A DNA stretch of 64,000 bases from Helichrysum umbraculigerum (lineage: Eukaryota > Streptophyta > Magnoliopsida > Asterales > Asteraceae). A program made the position numbers and the translations under genes. Under the pieces are notes generated by a model, which made no database searches, was not told where the DNA came from, and saw only the letters and a list, made by a program, of their open reading frames with translations. This document shows, piece after piece, positions 1 to 12,088 of the stretch; the first letter of the stretch is position 1; every line of letters begins with the position of its first letter. Location: NCBI GenBank assembly GCA_949592205.1, contig CATIUR010000001.1, positions 212,728,250 to 212,792,249 on the forward strand, given 5' to 3'.

Positions 1-371
1 GTTCTTTAATTTTTACTATGTTATGTTCAAGAATCCAGTATTTAGATCCATTCAGTAATAAGGATTGTATCCTTTTTATGATTTGTCCAATTTCCTTTTA
101 GGGTTTGTTTGTACTCTATAAATTTTGTTGTTCATTAGGTCAATTTTGATTGTTCATTTCCTGCGTTATTCTCTTTGTTGTGTGTAAAGTTTGGAACTTC
201 ACACTTGTTTTGAGTGATATTTGATAATCTAGATATCGATTTCTGGTTATAGTTTCTTTCTCTATTTTTCAATCGAATAAGGCTCAATCTTTTACCCTTA
301 GCATTTACCTTTTACCTTTAATAAATAAAAGGAAACAAAACTAGGGTTTATTTTTGGAAAGAAATATTGAA
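1..371 (+). promoter_or_regulatory. Promoter and 5' leader of the CCCH gene
   Basis: This AT-rich stretch lies directly upstream of the CCCH zinc-finger ATG at 372. A TATA-like TATAAAT at about 117-123 is the only core promoter candidate I see, which would give a leader of roughly 220 bases. The transcription start is inferred. The upstream end is cut by the window. Confidence 0.4.
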
Positions 372-3300
372 ATGGATTATGGTAGAGAAAGTGGAAATGT
401 TGTTCAAATAGTCACGGGAGGGTCAAGAAACGGCAGCGGTGGTGGTGGTGGCGGTGATTATTGGGGTGATCAACCAGTTTGGGCTACTGAGGATGAATAT
501 GGTATTTGGGATAGGGAAGCATCTGTTGATACTACTTCGAATTCAAATTATGATGGGCGGCAATCACAAACTAGATCGGGAAGTGAACCACCAAATAAGA
601 AAAGAAATGGGCAGGGAGGTGATGCACAGGCGAGTAGTCGGTCAAAGGCGATTGGGAAAATGTTTTTCAAGACAAAGTTGTGCTGCAAATTTAGGGCAGG
701 TACTTGCCCGTATATTACAAACTGTAATTTTGCTCATAGTATTGAAGAATTGAGAAGACCTCCGCCTAATTGGCAAGAAATTGTAGCAGCTCATGAGGAA
801 GATAGGGGGGTTACGAGTGAACCACGAGAAGAGTTTCAAATTCCGTCACTTGGGTCTTCTAGTTTTACGGTGGATAGTCAGAGGTCTTATAAAGGTCGAC
901 ATTGTAAAAAGTTTTATACTGAAGAGGGATGTCCTTATGGTGATAATTGCACGTTTCTTCATGATGAACAATCTAAAGCTCGTGAAAGTGTTGTGATAAG
1001 CTTAGGTCCTGGTTCTGGTGGTGGGTATGGTGGAGCTACTGGTGGTGGTGGTGGGGGTGCGGGTGGTGGTGGGGGTGGCGGTGGCGCTGGAGTTAGTGGT
1101 GGTGGCGGCGGAGGTGGTGGTGGTGGTGGTGGAGGAGGAGGTGGTGGTGGTGGTGGAGCGGATGCGACAGGAGCTAATTCCATGTTGAAGCCTTCGAATT
1201 GGAAGACGAGGATATGTAACAAGTGGGAACAGACGGGGTATTGCCCATTTGGAAGCAAGTGCCATTTTGCTCATGGTGCTGCAGGTATAGTTCCCTTTCA
1301 TAAACAATCTTTAATCTATCACTGTCTTTGTTAGACTACATTTTGTATTTAAATCTGCCACTCTCCCTTTATATGTGGTAAAAGGGTCAATTAGACTGTT
1401 GGTTTGATTTTAAGGTCATCTTGTGATGACAATGTAACAAATACACCAAAAAGTATATGTGGAAGTATATTGGAACGTGATTTGTACATAACATAAGACT
1501 TGTGAAATGACGTACGGTAACAATAATGTTGTTTCATTATTTTTCGTATTCCTCACTTAGCCCACCCCAATTAGTTTATAGTGGTTCAGTGATTGTTGCT
1601 TACCAGATATTAAGCACACCAATAAGTTTCTGCAGTTAGATTAGGATAGCATTAGGCATTAACACCGCAGTTTTGCCAAATTTCACTCACATATGACTTT
1701 TAAGACTTTATATTGTATGATGTTCTGATTCTAAATATTAAAAGCAGGTTGATAAATTAATAATGCTCCGCACTGAAGCAAATAGAGGTGATAAATGTAT
1801 TGTTCATGCAGGTTGGGTAATGTGACAAAATGGTTAATTAGTATGGTTCAAAACAGTTCAGATGGGTTGAGTTGCCCCGAAACATGTGTTGTCCAAATGT
1901 TTTATTAATATTTGTGAATATGTGTTTTAGGTATGATTACAGAAGCATAAATATTTCTAATAATAGTCCAAGTTTTAAGAAAGCAATATAGTAGTGTTGT
2001 ACAACAATTAAAATATACAGTGGGTGGCTTTCAGCCGGTTCAAATGCTTAAAACTCTTGTAATATACTGTGGGTGACTTTCTAGTGAGAGATTTCCCTAG
2101 TTACCAAAATAGAAGGAAAAAGCAATCATACCTAGTAGTCATCTTCAGTTGAGTTTGATGCCGTGTCTTCTTCATATATAATAACTTGCAATCTTAAGGG
2201 TAAGAAAAAGGAACTTAATATGGTCGGTATTAATTTTCACTACTTCTTGGGCGTGATCTGAAGCTATAGTAAGCTGGAACGGAGAGATTATTTTCTATAT
2301 TATAAGTTCTGTAAGAGAAGATATTCTATAGGGGTTGGGAGTGTGGTATGCCTATTGGATGTAATTACATATAACTCTTATACGTTGTAGCAAGGTCGCT
2401 TACGAATATAACTTCATATCTGAGTAGAATATAGTTTTTCCATCCCATAAAACTTGCAATACTTTGCATTTGGAATATTCCATGTTAGTTGTGGCAGTCC
2501 CATACTCTTATCCCTAGCTAGAGTCATCTAAATTCTCTTTATCATTATTAAAAGTTATCTATAGTACTGATTATGATTCACAAATTTCTTCTTATCGTGT
2601 CATTACTAATCAAGTGATGTTTCTTGTGAAACAATTACCATTTTTTTGTTACTGATGGAGTATTCAGGTTTTTTATCCAAGTACAATGGATATCTTTAGA
2701 GAACAAATCTTAGTGTTTAGGGTTATAGGTTTGTTTTTCCTCCATCCATAAAGAGTGCGTAATCAAAATTGTCGAAGCTAAAATGAATAGTCGTATAATA
2801 GATGTTAAGGGAATCCTTGATCTGTACTATGCGGATATTGCAAGACTTTCTTTACCCTGGGTAGTGGGACGACTTTCTTTACCCTCGGGTATAGGAAAGA
2901 CTCTTTAAACTTGGGTAAAGGAAAGATTGTCTACATCTTACCTCCCCCATACCCCGCATATACGGGATTGGGCATTGTTGTTGTTGTTGGATACTGCAAG
3001 ACTTGATGTTGTCAATTAGAAAATACTGCTTATATTTCAACATTACAAACTGTAAGTTGAACTTAACATGGACTTCTTTTGTATGTTACAACTAAAGTTG
3101 AAATTTCGGCCCACTTATATGGGTGAAAGTGTGAAACCTGGTTAGAATATTATATATATATTTTAAAGAAAAAGTAATAAGAGTATCAAAAGGAAAGGAT
3201 GTGTCAAATGGATAGAAATTTAGTAAGTCTACCAAATTGAATTTTTGAGATACTAACTCCTAAATTATCATATTATGAAGAAATAAGAAAAAAAGGAGAA

Positions 3301-3926
3301 ACTGATATTGAAGTATTATAATCTTTGATATTAAATTTGACACATCAATTGCTATTTATAAAATATAGGCAAAAAGTCTTTTGGGCCAACCCAACCCGAC
3401 CCATACCCAAAATTATGTATTTGACTTGGAGCTCTTTTGCAAAGTTAAACAACCCGTCCATTTTGCAACCTATATGGACCATTTCATGCCTATTTGAATG
3501 ATTATGGTTGGATACTTTTGTTTATACCAAATACTTTCCAGTTAGGGTAGCCTTGCACTGTGTTATCTGTGTATGAATCTTATAATATATAAATGCATTT
3601 ATCTCCCTTCTATGCTTTCAACTATATGGATTATAATGCTTCTTTTGGCAGAACTGCATCGATATGGTGGTGGGCTTGTTGATATAGATGCCAAAGATTC
3701 TCCTACTTCAATGGACCCAAACAAACAAGGGCTCATCCCTTCAAAGACACCTGTTGAGACTATCGTAGCTGGTGGCCAGTCAGTGGCTCATTCAGACGGT
3801 TACCATGTTGGGGTTCCTTCTCGGCTGCCAGGCGTTATTCCAAGAACCGGGCAGAGGTTTCAGAAATGGAAGGGCCCGGATAAAATTAGTCGTATTTATG
3901 GGGACTGGATTGATGACATCGAATAA
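372..3926 (+). CDS. Zinc finger CCCH domain protein (C3H12-like)
   Basis: Two exons, 372-1284 and 3652-3926, joined in phase across a 2367-bp intron (gcag|gtatag to ggcag|aactg), give 395 residues. The frame is open upstream to a TTG at 354, but the first ATG is 372. Three CCCH fingers lie at about residues 104-122 (CX7CX5CX3H), 178-197 and 282-301 (both CX8CX5CX3H). Finger 3 follows a Gly-rich linker (about 213-262) with a near-pure Gly run. The stretch KMFFKTKLCCKFRAGTCPY and the C-terminal RYGDW-like end (YGDWIDDIE) fit the plant C3H12/C3H56 group, known as nucleic-acid-binding proteins with possible roles in mRNA regulation. Length is close to the Arabidopsis protein (about 384). RNA binding is inferred from the fingers; no target can be named. 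The intron contains a SINE tail near 2.9 kb. Confidence 0.9.
2840..2990 (+). repeat. Au-like SINE 3' tail in the CCCH intron
   Basis: The stretch near 2925-2990 reads like the 3' body of Au-type plant SINEs: gattgtctacatcttacctc, then a short GC hairpin (ccccgcatatacgggat), then a TTG-repeat tail. The upstream part has a twice-repeated 'gactttctttaccct' motif and no clear tRNA head, so it is probably truncated at the 5' side. Family assignment rests on remembered consensus features. Confidence 0.55.
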
Positions 3927-4688
3927 GTTATGGGCACAGTTAGATTATGTTATTGTGTTTTCTGTTCTTAAAGTTCCGCTTTAAGACTATTATCGATGAG
4001 AACTGTATTTGTGCTTGTCCCTCTGCTTGGACTAAATGGTACTGAATGCTTTTCTTTCTGGGAATTTTGTTGTTGTTCGTACCTTCGATATGATAAGTTA
4101 TATTGTATTCACTTCATCCTAAAATTTGACTTGTCAGCCTTAGACTAATTATTATAATATTTTTAAAGATTATGCTTAAGAGGGAAAAAAATTGATAACA
4201 GTCTCACCTTATTGCTTTTGGGATAATATATCGTTTAGTACAAAATATTTCATAGATGAAGTACACAATGTCTATTTACAAAGTTCAATCACCAAGCATT
4301 CAACTGATGTACTAAAAATCTAAAATAGATGTTATTAATGACCCAGAGCAAAAAGGGTGCCAAAAGGTAAATAAATTGGGACAGTTTTGGGGGTAATTTT
4401 ACACAAGATCCTCTTATGACTCGTTCAATGGGTCTATGTGCACCTGTAATTAAAAGGGAAACTAACCCCACACATCACCTTCTTACCAAATATATTTGAG
4501 TTTCTCACTCTCCATCTCCTTTTCTTTATCCTTTTGTGATTTGTCCCACAAACTATGCAACATGCAAACCAAAAATTTCATAGACTCTTTTCACATTTCA
4601 CTTAATTCACATTGTTATCCATCTTTTCATCATACCGGCCGGAATTTCAGATCTCCGGCCAACCTACGACCACCTTGTGACTCGGCCA
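3927..4688. other. Intergenic spacer, CCCH to ATL
   Basis: No gene is seen. The last 200 bases before the ATL start contain a CT-rich stretch (about 4500-4535) that would suit a plant leader. An ORF starting near 4496 overlaps the ATL N-terminus in another frame and has no family features. Confidence 0.4.
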
Positions 4689-5585
4689 ATGACGACGGAA
4701 CCTGCATCTATTGGACCGCCAGCAGAAACTCAAGCATCCCCTCCCGTTACCATCATTTTAACCACCATTATCCTCGTCATATTTTTTATTGGCTTCTTCA
4801 CAATATATTTTTGCAGATGTTTCATGCAAAACGTGTTTTACACATGGAATTCTCGTCATAACCCCTCTGGGGCACATATGGGCGGTCCAGGGGATGGTAC
4901 GCCCCCTGGACTTGACCCTGCAATTATAAGCACTTTCCCTACGTTTATTTACTCTAATGTTAAAGAATTTAGACGTGAGACGTATGGGTTAGAATGTGCT
5001 ATATGTTTGTGTGAGTTTGAGGATGATAATGTCCTTCGACTTCTAACAAAGTGTTACCATGTATTCCATCAAGAGTGTATCGATCTTTGGCTTGAGTCAC
5101 ATAAGTCATGCCCCTTTTGTCGACGTGGCCTTGAAACACCTATTAACTCCCCAGAAAAATCGCCATTATCACAAAATAGTACATCCATGCATGAGATTCA
5201 AGAAAACGAGATGCTTGAAGACACTTTTACTATCAATATCATAGATGAAAATGAGAGGTTCAACAATAGTGATACCAAAGAAGAAAGCAACAAGGGGAAA
5301 CATGTAACAATTGAAATCGATCAACGAGATAAAGAAGACAGTAAAAAAACTGAAAGATTCTCAAGAAACAACTCTACAGGACATTCAATTGCTAAAAATA
5401 GTAAGGCAAGTGAAAATGAAGATCGTTTTACATTAAGATTGCCTGAACACATACAAGCCAAACTCATTCATGGACATAACATGACAAGAAGTTGTACCGA
5501 GTTTGGAGAACTCAAGACTAGAATTTCCTCAGGGAGTACTGGATTTGGTGAGGTATCGAACTCTAGTAATGTACACAAACCATAA
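4689..5585 (+). CDS. RING-H2 finger protein ATL (ATL29-like E3 ligase)
   Basis: A single intronless exon of 298 residues, as is usual for ATL genes. I chose the ATG at 4689; the frame is open upstream to a GTG at 4677. A hydrophobic membrane segment lies at about residues 20-42, followed by a basic/aromatic patch and the ATL hallmark GLD at 74-76. The RING-H2 domain is complete: C103, C106, C122, H124, H127, C130, C141, C144, with the expected Trp (DLWL) after C130. The C-terminal half is polar and charged with no domain I recognise. The family transfers ubiquitin from an E2 to membrane-proximal targets; the substrate here is unknown. The next gene downstream is GWT1, the same neighbour ATL29 has in Arabidopsis, which supports the ATL29 assignment over other ATLs. 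Confidence 0.92.
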   Translation: MTTEPASIGPPAETQASPPVTIILTTIILVIFFIGFFTIYFCRCFMQNVFYTWNSRHNPSGAHMGGPGDGTPPGLDPAIISTFPTFIYSNVKEFRRETYGLECAICLCEFEDDNVLRLLTKCYHVFHQECIDLWLESHKSCPFCRRGLETPINSPEKSPLSQNSTSMHEIQENEMLEDTFTINIIDENERFNNSDTKEESNKGKHVTIEIDQRDKEDSKKTERFSRNNSTGHSIAKNSKASENEDRFTLRLPEHIQAKLIHGHNMTRSCTEFGELKTRISSGSTGFGEVSNSSNVHKP

Positions 5586-5937
5586 GTACGTGTAAAAAAC
5601 TCGATGATTCACATTGATTCCTTCTAATGGAGTCACTGATATCAGCAACCTTCAAGCAATTAGCTACATAGATGATATCATATGACTGCCAGGAAATTTT
5701 GTTTATAACAACATTTAGATAGTAGGATTAATTAGTTAGGAACGTGTAAGAGTTAGATACTTTGTTTGTTTCTTTTTGTTATCTATGTGAGATATCTTTT
5801 AAACTCAATGTTAATTAATTTTTTGTATATGTGTATTCGATAAATATGATTATGTTTCTATAATCTAGTTTTCAAGCAAGCTTAACACTATACTAACAGT
5901 GTAGTAAATATGATCATAAACGCAAATATATATCAAT

Positions 5938-6069
5938 GGGAGTTGATATATACAAAAAAAAAAAAGTAATTCATACACCAACTGTACAACTGTTTCTGCT
6001 TATAGTACTACTACACTATAGCATAATTTGGTGTATGAATAACTTTGTTTTTTGTATTTATCACCTCCC
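5938..6069. repeat. Fold-back MITE-like inverted repeat
   Basis: Two arms of about 41 bases (5938-5980 and 6029-6069) are inverted copies: the left begins gggagttgatatatac and the right ends gtatttatcacctccc, with both inner ends at a shared catacacca. The loop is about 48 bases. Similar short sequence (atcaat) flanks both sides and may be the target duplication, but this is not certain. It lies between ATL and GWT1 in the 5586-6295 spacer, which holds nothing else I recognise. Confidence 0.6.
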
Positions 6070-6295
6070 TTTATCAATATATTTAAAATAATAACCATAT
6101 CATAATAAGTTTTGTATTTCTAAATTTCATCACGAGACACAAAATTGTTTTTGTTAACTGGTCTTTTTGTGTAAACTAAGTAATAGTTCAGGGGTCAATT
6201 GCGTGTTCTTACTAAAATAAAAACTAGAGAATTAAAATCGGGGAAATCATCATCGTCATAAGTTCAAATTTTCTGCAAATTCTGTGTAATAAAAA

Positions 6296-9200
6296 ATGGA
6301 TTCTTCAATGAAATCATTCAATCCAAACAAGCATTTGAAAGAACAGTAAATCATCTTCTCATTTCTATTATCTTTATCTCTGTGTCCTTAATTACTTCAT
6401 ATGTTTAGAGGGTTTTGAACTAATTATCAAAATCTAGAAGTTTTTTTTGTTGTAGTTAATTGATAGATTAATGATGTTTGTGTAATGCTTATCAGATTTG
6501 TTAGCAACTTAACTGGATCTTCCGTTCTTGAACTGTTTGTACTTTCTGCAATATTTCCTGTAAGTTTTTCTATATTTTGCTTGATAATATTGTTTGATTA
6601 TCTGTTTTAGTTGCTGTACACTGTCAATTTTTGGATAAAACCATATTTGTGAGATTTCAGCCACCGTGATCCAGAATACGTCATTGGAATTAGTTAGTTT
6701 ATTATTCATTTGAACATCCATGGGAAGTAATTGGTCCATAATGTTAAATGACACACTGAACATTGCACACCAAGTACTCGATAAAATGTCTCAACCAATA
6801 GTAAAACTGTTCCTGCAGGATAGTAAACAACACTAATTTTTTAGTTTAGTCCACTTTTGTCCACTGAAAACTGAGATGGATGATCAAATGTCTAAACTTG
6901 CTCGAAACGAGCAAAAACCATGCGCGTGTCAATCGTTTGGCAACGAATAAACCAAGGCTTGGTGCCTGATCACATGGCCTGGTCTAAAGCCTGTGTGTGG
7001 TTGCATGGCCTACTCTAGAGCCTGGTCTAAAGCCTGATCACATGGCCTGGTCTAAAGCCTGTGTCTGGTCTAAAGTGACTCACCTCCCTAGCGCAACACT
7101 AGTTAAAGTCCTTGCTAGTATTAAAACACATGGTCAACTTCTCCGCTAACCCTCGCTCTCATCTGCACCTTAACATGTCATCTTTTCCGGTCAACACACA
7201 ACCTGCTAAACAAAACACACACTTGAAATATACATGCAATCCAGAATCACCAAACAAATTCTTTTTGCAATTCAAGCCACAATCACAATCCATAATCACA
7301 AACGGTTTTCAGTCCACAAACGTTCAAACCCTATGTGTAGAAAGTCTCATAAATCCTAACTGGATGTCCGTGATGGTGCTCACTTGAGATGGTGCAGTTT
7401 TTCACATTGGCAAAAAATCTTTTATCAGATTTGCATTCAAAGATATAGTGACATTAGTGAAGAAGAATAAATAATTCCGTGTTACATTCTACCTATAAGT
7501 AATCGTATTTCATAGTATAAATAAGTTTGTGATCTTCACTAGTAATTAATGAAAAGGCGTATTTAGTTACTCTAAGCTGTAAGTTTGCAATATTACTTAA
7601 TGAAATCCAGTCAGGAATTTAGGATGCATGTGTAGTTTACTTCTTATATATTGATTATAGATTTCCGGCATATTACATTTAAACTCCCATTGTTTGTTAG
7701 TTTTGTTGTTGTTGTTGTTGTTGTTGTTAGCGTTATTGATTGGATTGTGTGTTTGGTTGATTCAGATGCTTATTCTACTGAGACATACCATTGGTATCTG
7801 CAATACAGGTACATTTTTCTGCATTTAGAGTTTACTTACTACTATATTTGTAAACATTATGTTGCAACGAGAGATATATAATATGACGGTTAATTAAAAG
7901 CAATGAAATAAAACTTATCATGATGATTATGGTGGGAAGGAGTATGAAACATATACCATGTGATTATTTCCCTACATTGTTAATTTTATGCTGTGTAAAC
8001 TTTACATATATTCTAGATTATACTCGTGTCTTACACGCACAGATTCAATGGAAACACATCGGAGCTAATTGTGGGTTCTTCAGAAGAAAAGGCTAATATT
8101 TTCTTAATTATTTGCAAATAATTCCAATTTGGCAATCTCATTTGTTTCCTAACAGGTTTTTTTTATTCAATGTAATAACTTAACTAACAAAGGATTTTGG
8201 TGGGAAAATCTTGCCCAACATTGCAACACATGGCCAAAAGATGATATGGCAGCTCTGTAATTGTGAACTGTGGAGCCACCAAACTTTTATTCATTAGAAT
8301 TAGAATAGGGAGATATATACCAATGCAGGTTTCTTATTGTATGAAAATACTGCTTGTTAGATAGCATATCAACAGCTAATCCAAATAAATGAAGTATTAG
8401 TTAGTACCTCATCTAATAGATTTTACTTGTAAAATTTATTTTGCTCTTTTTCTACTTCTTTCTCGTAAAATTGTCTACTTTCTGCAGAATCCCCTGACAG
8501 ATTCAATGTTTTCAAATGGTTTAATTTCATTTGCATATCCAGATAATGGCATTTATGATACATCGTCAAAGAAAAAGGACACGTCAACTGTTATCTCAAG
8601 AAATCCAAGAGTTTACATCATCACAATGATAGTAGATTTCCTCTCTATTGTTCTTCCGTTCACTTTGTTGTGTACAGTAAGTATCTTAAGTCTTATGAGC
8701 AATGCAATGTTTCGTTTTTACAAAAAAGATAAGAATCTACTTTGCTAATCTGCCCCTGGTTTAGAAAGTACGTTTTATATGAACTCTGCACTCATTAATC
8801 AGCAATATAATTAACACGGATTTAATTTACTTCTGTATGTAAACTTGAATTGACAGGTTCTAGCAGATTGGACATATATGAGTGGAGTCCTGTTAATATT
8901 GGTCTTGTTTTTCTCTGTTGCATCTAAGAGGTAAGTTATGACTGCTATCTTGTTAAACTTGCGTTATATTATTATTGCAATTGATTGTGTGTCCATCTCA
9001 TATTTATATGACTATTCAGTAATCAACGAGCTTTTAAAATGATCATTGTATGACAGAGTTTTGAATGTATTTGCCATCCATGCAGAAATGGATCTTCATC
9101 GGATCAGGATGCAGGGGTTCATTCTTTTAGGGCATACATCTCAACATACAGAGTTTCTATGGTAATCTCAAAACAACTATATTTTGTCTATTTATTATAT

Positions 9201-9889
9201 TTGGTCATTTTGTGCTCTAAAATTGCTGTTGAAACTTATTGAATTTTAATGTTGTAATCTGTAATATGTTTTGTGCAGATGCTTATCACATGTATTTGTA
9301 TTTTAGCTGTTGACTTCAAAATCTTTCCTAGAAGATATGCCAAAACTGAAACTTATGGCACTAGTTTGGTAATAACTTTTTATTGCCAATGTAACATATT
9401 CATATCTAAAGTTTGTTATGTGCTTTAGCATGGTACTTGTTATGCTAACTTTTATCTGTATTATTTTGGTGAGTATCAGATGGATGTTGGAGTTGGTGCA
9501 TTTGTCTTTGCAAATTCCTTTGTGTCACGTCAAGCACGGGGTATTTCAGCAATGTGAGTCAATTTAGTTTTTGATGTAAAAACCGTCTTTCTATAGTTTC
9601 TGATACACAAGACATTCCTTGTAACATGCTTACAACTACTGAATGACATGCATATGCATGATCTTATTCTTCAGCTTTTTAATATGTGTATGTTATCATA
9701 CTATTCATATTTTACATTTTCACTAAGTAAGAGCTTGACAGTTTTCTTGCTATTATTATAGGGGTTTGAAAAGTGCACTGTCCTCTACTAGCCCACTACT
9801 GGTTTTAGGGTTTGGTAGACTTGTTTCTACAACTGGTGTTGACTATCAGGTGAAGGCTCTTATGAGTAGAAAAGACGTGTGTGTGTGTG

Positions 9890-9927
<38 letters not shown>

Positions 9928-11730
9928 GATATGCTTTCGAAGTTGAGGCAATTATTTTAAAAAGCCCAAACGAATATTATAAATATTATTCCTTGGTCTG
10001 TGTCTTACTTTGCCATCTTTTCGTTCATAGGTTCATGTGGGAGAATATGGTGTTCACTGGAATTTCTTTTTCACACTTGCTGGTGTAGCAGTCTTGACAT
10101 CAATTATTAACGTCTCTCCAAAGTATTGTGGGCTTGTAGGTTCGCTGATACTGATAGGTGTGTGATTATATTCACTTCATTACATATTTTAATGTCTTCA
10201 AATTTGATTCTCATAGTCATGTCTTTACGTTCTCTTTATAAATCTCTATTTTCAGGGTATCAAGTTTGCCTAATGAGTGGTTTGAACCAGTATCTGCTTT
10301 CTCCTGAAAGGGGTACAAACATTATTGACCAAAACAAAGAAGGAATCTACAGCATATTTGGTGAGGTATTTATAGAACTTGCTTTGATCAGTTCAAGATG
10401 TATTTTTGCGGATACTTATTAATTTTTAGGGCAAATTGCATTAAAAGAATAAGCACTGTAGCTGAATCTCTATTTTAAGTAACGAACTTTGGTTTCACCA
10501 ATAAAAATGTAACAAACTTTCAAAAACTGCAATTAAAGGTAACCAAACTTAAAAAAAGGTATGATTTAAGGTAATCTGATATTGTTACCCAGAGATAAAA
10601 GCTTATGTGGTAGTTGATGTGTCGGTTACGGTAACGTGGACCATGTTGACTTTCTCCAACCTGCTGCTGATGTGGCTCTATTATTTACATACTTCACAAG
10701 ATTACGCAAAATTAATATTCAGAAAATTCGTTATGTATCTACACTTGAAAACAAAGTTTGTTACCTAGAGTATACATGCACTTAACGTATGTTATTGTAC
10801 TTGATGTATGTTACTGTTATATGCAATTTCCCTTTATTTTTATTCGAAGTTAGAACTATGGTTTATGCTTTAGATGATTTATGGACAATATCATCTTCAG
10901 GTTATTGGGGTCTGCATCTAATTGGTGTTTGGTTGGGAAACAATCTTCTTTTTGGGAAGAATGCTACTATGAGAACTAATAGTTGGGCAAGGAAGCGAGT
11001 TTGGATTCTATTTATCTTCTTCTGGTATACTAGTCTATCTATGTATATATTTAGCAAGTTACATTTATAGTTTTTGGCATTTGTTCTTTCAGTTAAGTGA
11101 CCATCTCATATTTCCAGGTGCTTGACATTGATTTTGGACAGTTATGTTGAAAGGCCTTCACGTAGAATGGTTAGACACCCTTATTTCATATGATATATGT
11201 TTTAAAATTATAATTAAATACTAACAGGAAACTCTTCTGCAGTGCAATCTGACATATGTTACTTTAATATTGGCCACAAACTTTGAGGTAATTCTCGTAT
11301 CTGTTTATATAAATACTAGTAAGTATTATTAAAGTGGCTTAAGCTTCCTGTCTAAGAAGCCATAAAATTGACAGATGTTGGCAATAATGATGCTTTCGGA
11401 TTATATCCCTGGTGGTAAAGTATCAGTACTAGAACAAGCAATCAACAGAAACTTACTCGCTTATTTCATTGTGGTGAGAATTAATAATCCTTTTTGGGCT
11501 TATTTACATATTTGAAATTCAAAGTTGGTCAATGAAGGAGAAACAACTTGGTACCATTTTGACACCGACTTATGCAGGCTAATTTGCTGACTGGGTTGGT
11601 GAACTTATCGATGGATACCCTATTAGTGTCGCTGCCCTCAGCACTGCTTATCTTGATGGCCTATGGTTTTGTCATATGTGCTGCTGCTGCATTTGCAGAT
11701 TATAATGGTATCAAGTTGAAGTTTTGGTGA
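6296..11730 (+). CDS. GPI-anchor inositol acyltransferase GWT1/PIG-W
   Basis: Sixteen exons: 6296-6345, 6496-6559, 7766-7808, 8501-8676, 8857-8930, 9086-9161, 9279-9368, 9480-9553, 9762-9849, 10031-10157, 10256-10360, 10901-11024, 11118-11169, 11243-11287, 11375-11473, 11578-11730. All are bounded by AG/GT and phase-compatible; they total 1440 nt, 479 residues. Family landmarks are FVSNLTGSS near the N-terminus, LLRH in microexon 3, FPRRYAKTETYGTSL, GVDYQVHVGEYGVHWNFFF, and the C-terminal KLKFW. The protein is almost entirely hydrophobic helices, as expected of this ER membrane enzyme, which acylates the inositol of GlcN-PI during GPI-anchor synthesis. It matches the plant protein At4g17910. 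Intron 2 contains a short repeat cluster, intron 7-9 a GT microsatellite, and intron 11 a MITE; none disrupts the coding exons. Confidence 0.93.
6950..7075. repeat. Short degenerate repeat cluster in GWT1 intron 2
   Basis: The core 'gcctggtctaaagcctg' and trimmed forms of it recur about five times, separated by tgatcacatg or tgtgtgtgg-like spacers. It is more GC-rich than the surrounding intron. No known element is recognised. Confidence 0.6.
9878..9922. repeat. GT dinucleotide microsatellite in a GWT1 intron
   Basis: A run of GT repeats with a short interruption (tttttg) lies in the intron between exons 9 and 10. It explains the Cys/Val-rich reading frame across it, which is not a gene. Confidence 0.9.
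10429..10832. mobile_element. MITE-like element in GWT1 intron 11 (possible Mutator type)
   Basis: The ends are inverted: gggcaaattgcattaaa on the left and the reverse complement of tatatgcaatttccc on the right, about 404 bp apart. Flanking T-rich sequence (ttaatttttta-like) looks duplicated but imperfect, so the superfamily is uncertain. It sits wholly in the intron between 10360 and 10901. Confidence 0.5.
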
Positions 11731-12088
11731 AAAAAAATATTCCAATTGGTTTATATAACTACTTGTAATCCTAATTTATCATCAATACAAAGGATTGATC
11801 TTCATCAATTTTGCACATTTGAATTATTAATTCTAAGAGATTCTTTCGGAATGCAACAATTAATTTGTTGTTTTATAATCAAATCTTATGGAGATAAACT
11901 GGTGCCATTGACTTGCAAAATAAAACATGATACATTTCGACAAAAGTTACTTACAGGTGACCATTTGGAAAAGGAACAAAAAAATTGTGAACTTTTTTTA
12001 TGATCCTGACATCGGTGAATAAAAATCCTGTTTTTCTTCCCTCTGATCTTCAACTACCAAAACTACTTGCAACTTGGATAACAACAAA
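11731..12088. other. Convergent 3' spacer, GWT1 and cpRNP
   Basis: These 358 bases separate the stop codons of two convergent genes and must hold both 3' UTRs, possibly overlapping. No repeat or RNA gene is seen. Confidence 0.5.

Noticed and set aside
354..371. Upstream extension of the CCCH frame from TTG
   Set aside because: Plant translation starts at ATG; the first ATG in frame is 372. The same logic moved the starts of ATL, cpRNP and E2 gag.
959..1307. Minus-strand Pro-rich and Thr-rich frames
   Set aside because: They are antisense readings of the Gly run in CCCH exon 1 and have no gene features.
8488..8500. Acceptor before 8488 as the main start of GWT1 exon 4
   Set aside because: It would break the frame after microexon 3, whose LLRH sequence fits the family. 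Kept only as a possible alternative.
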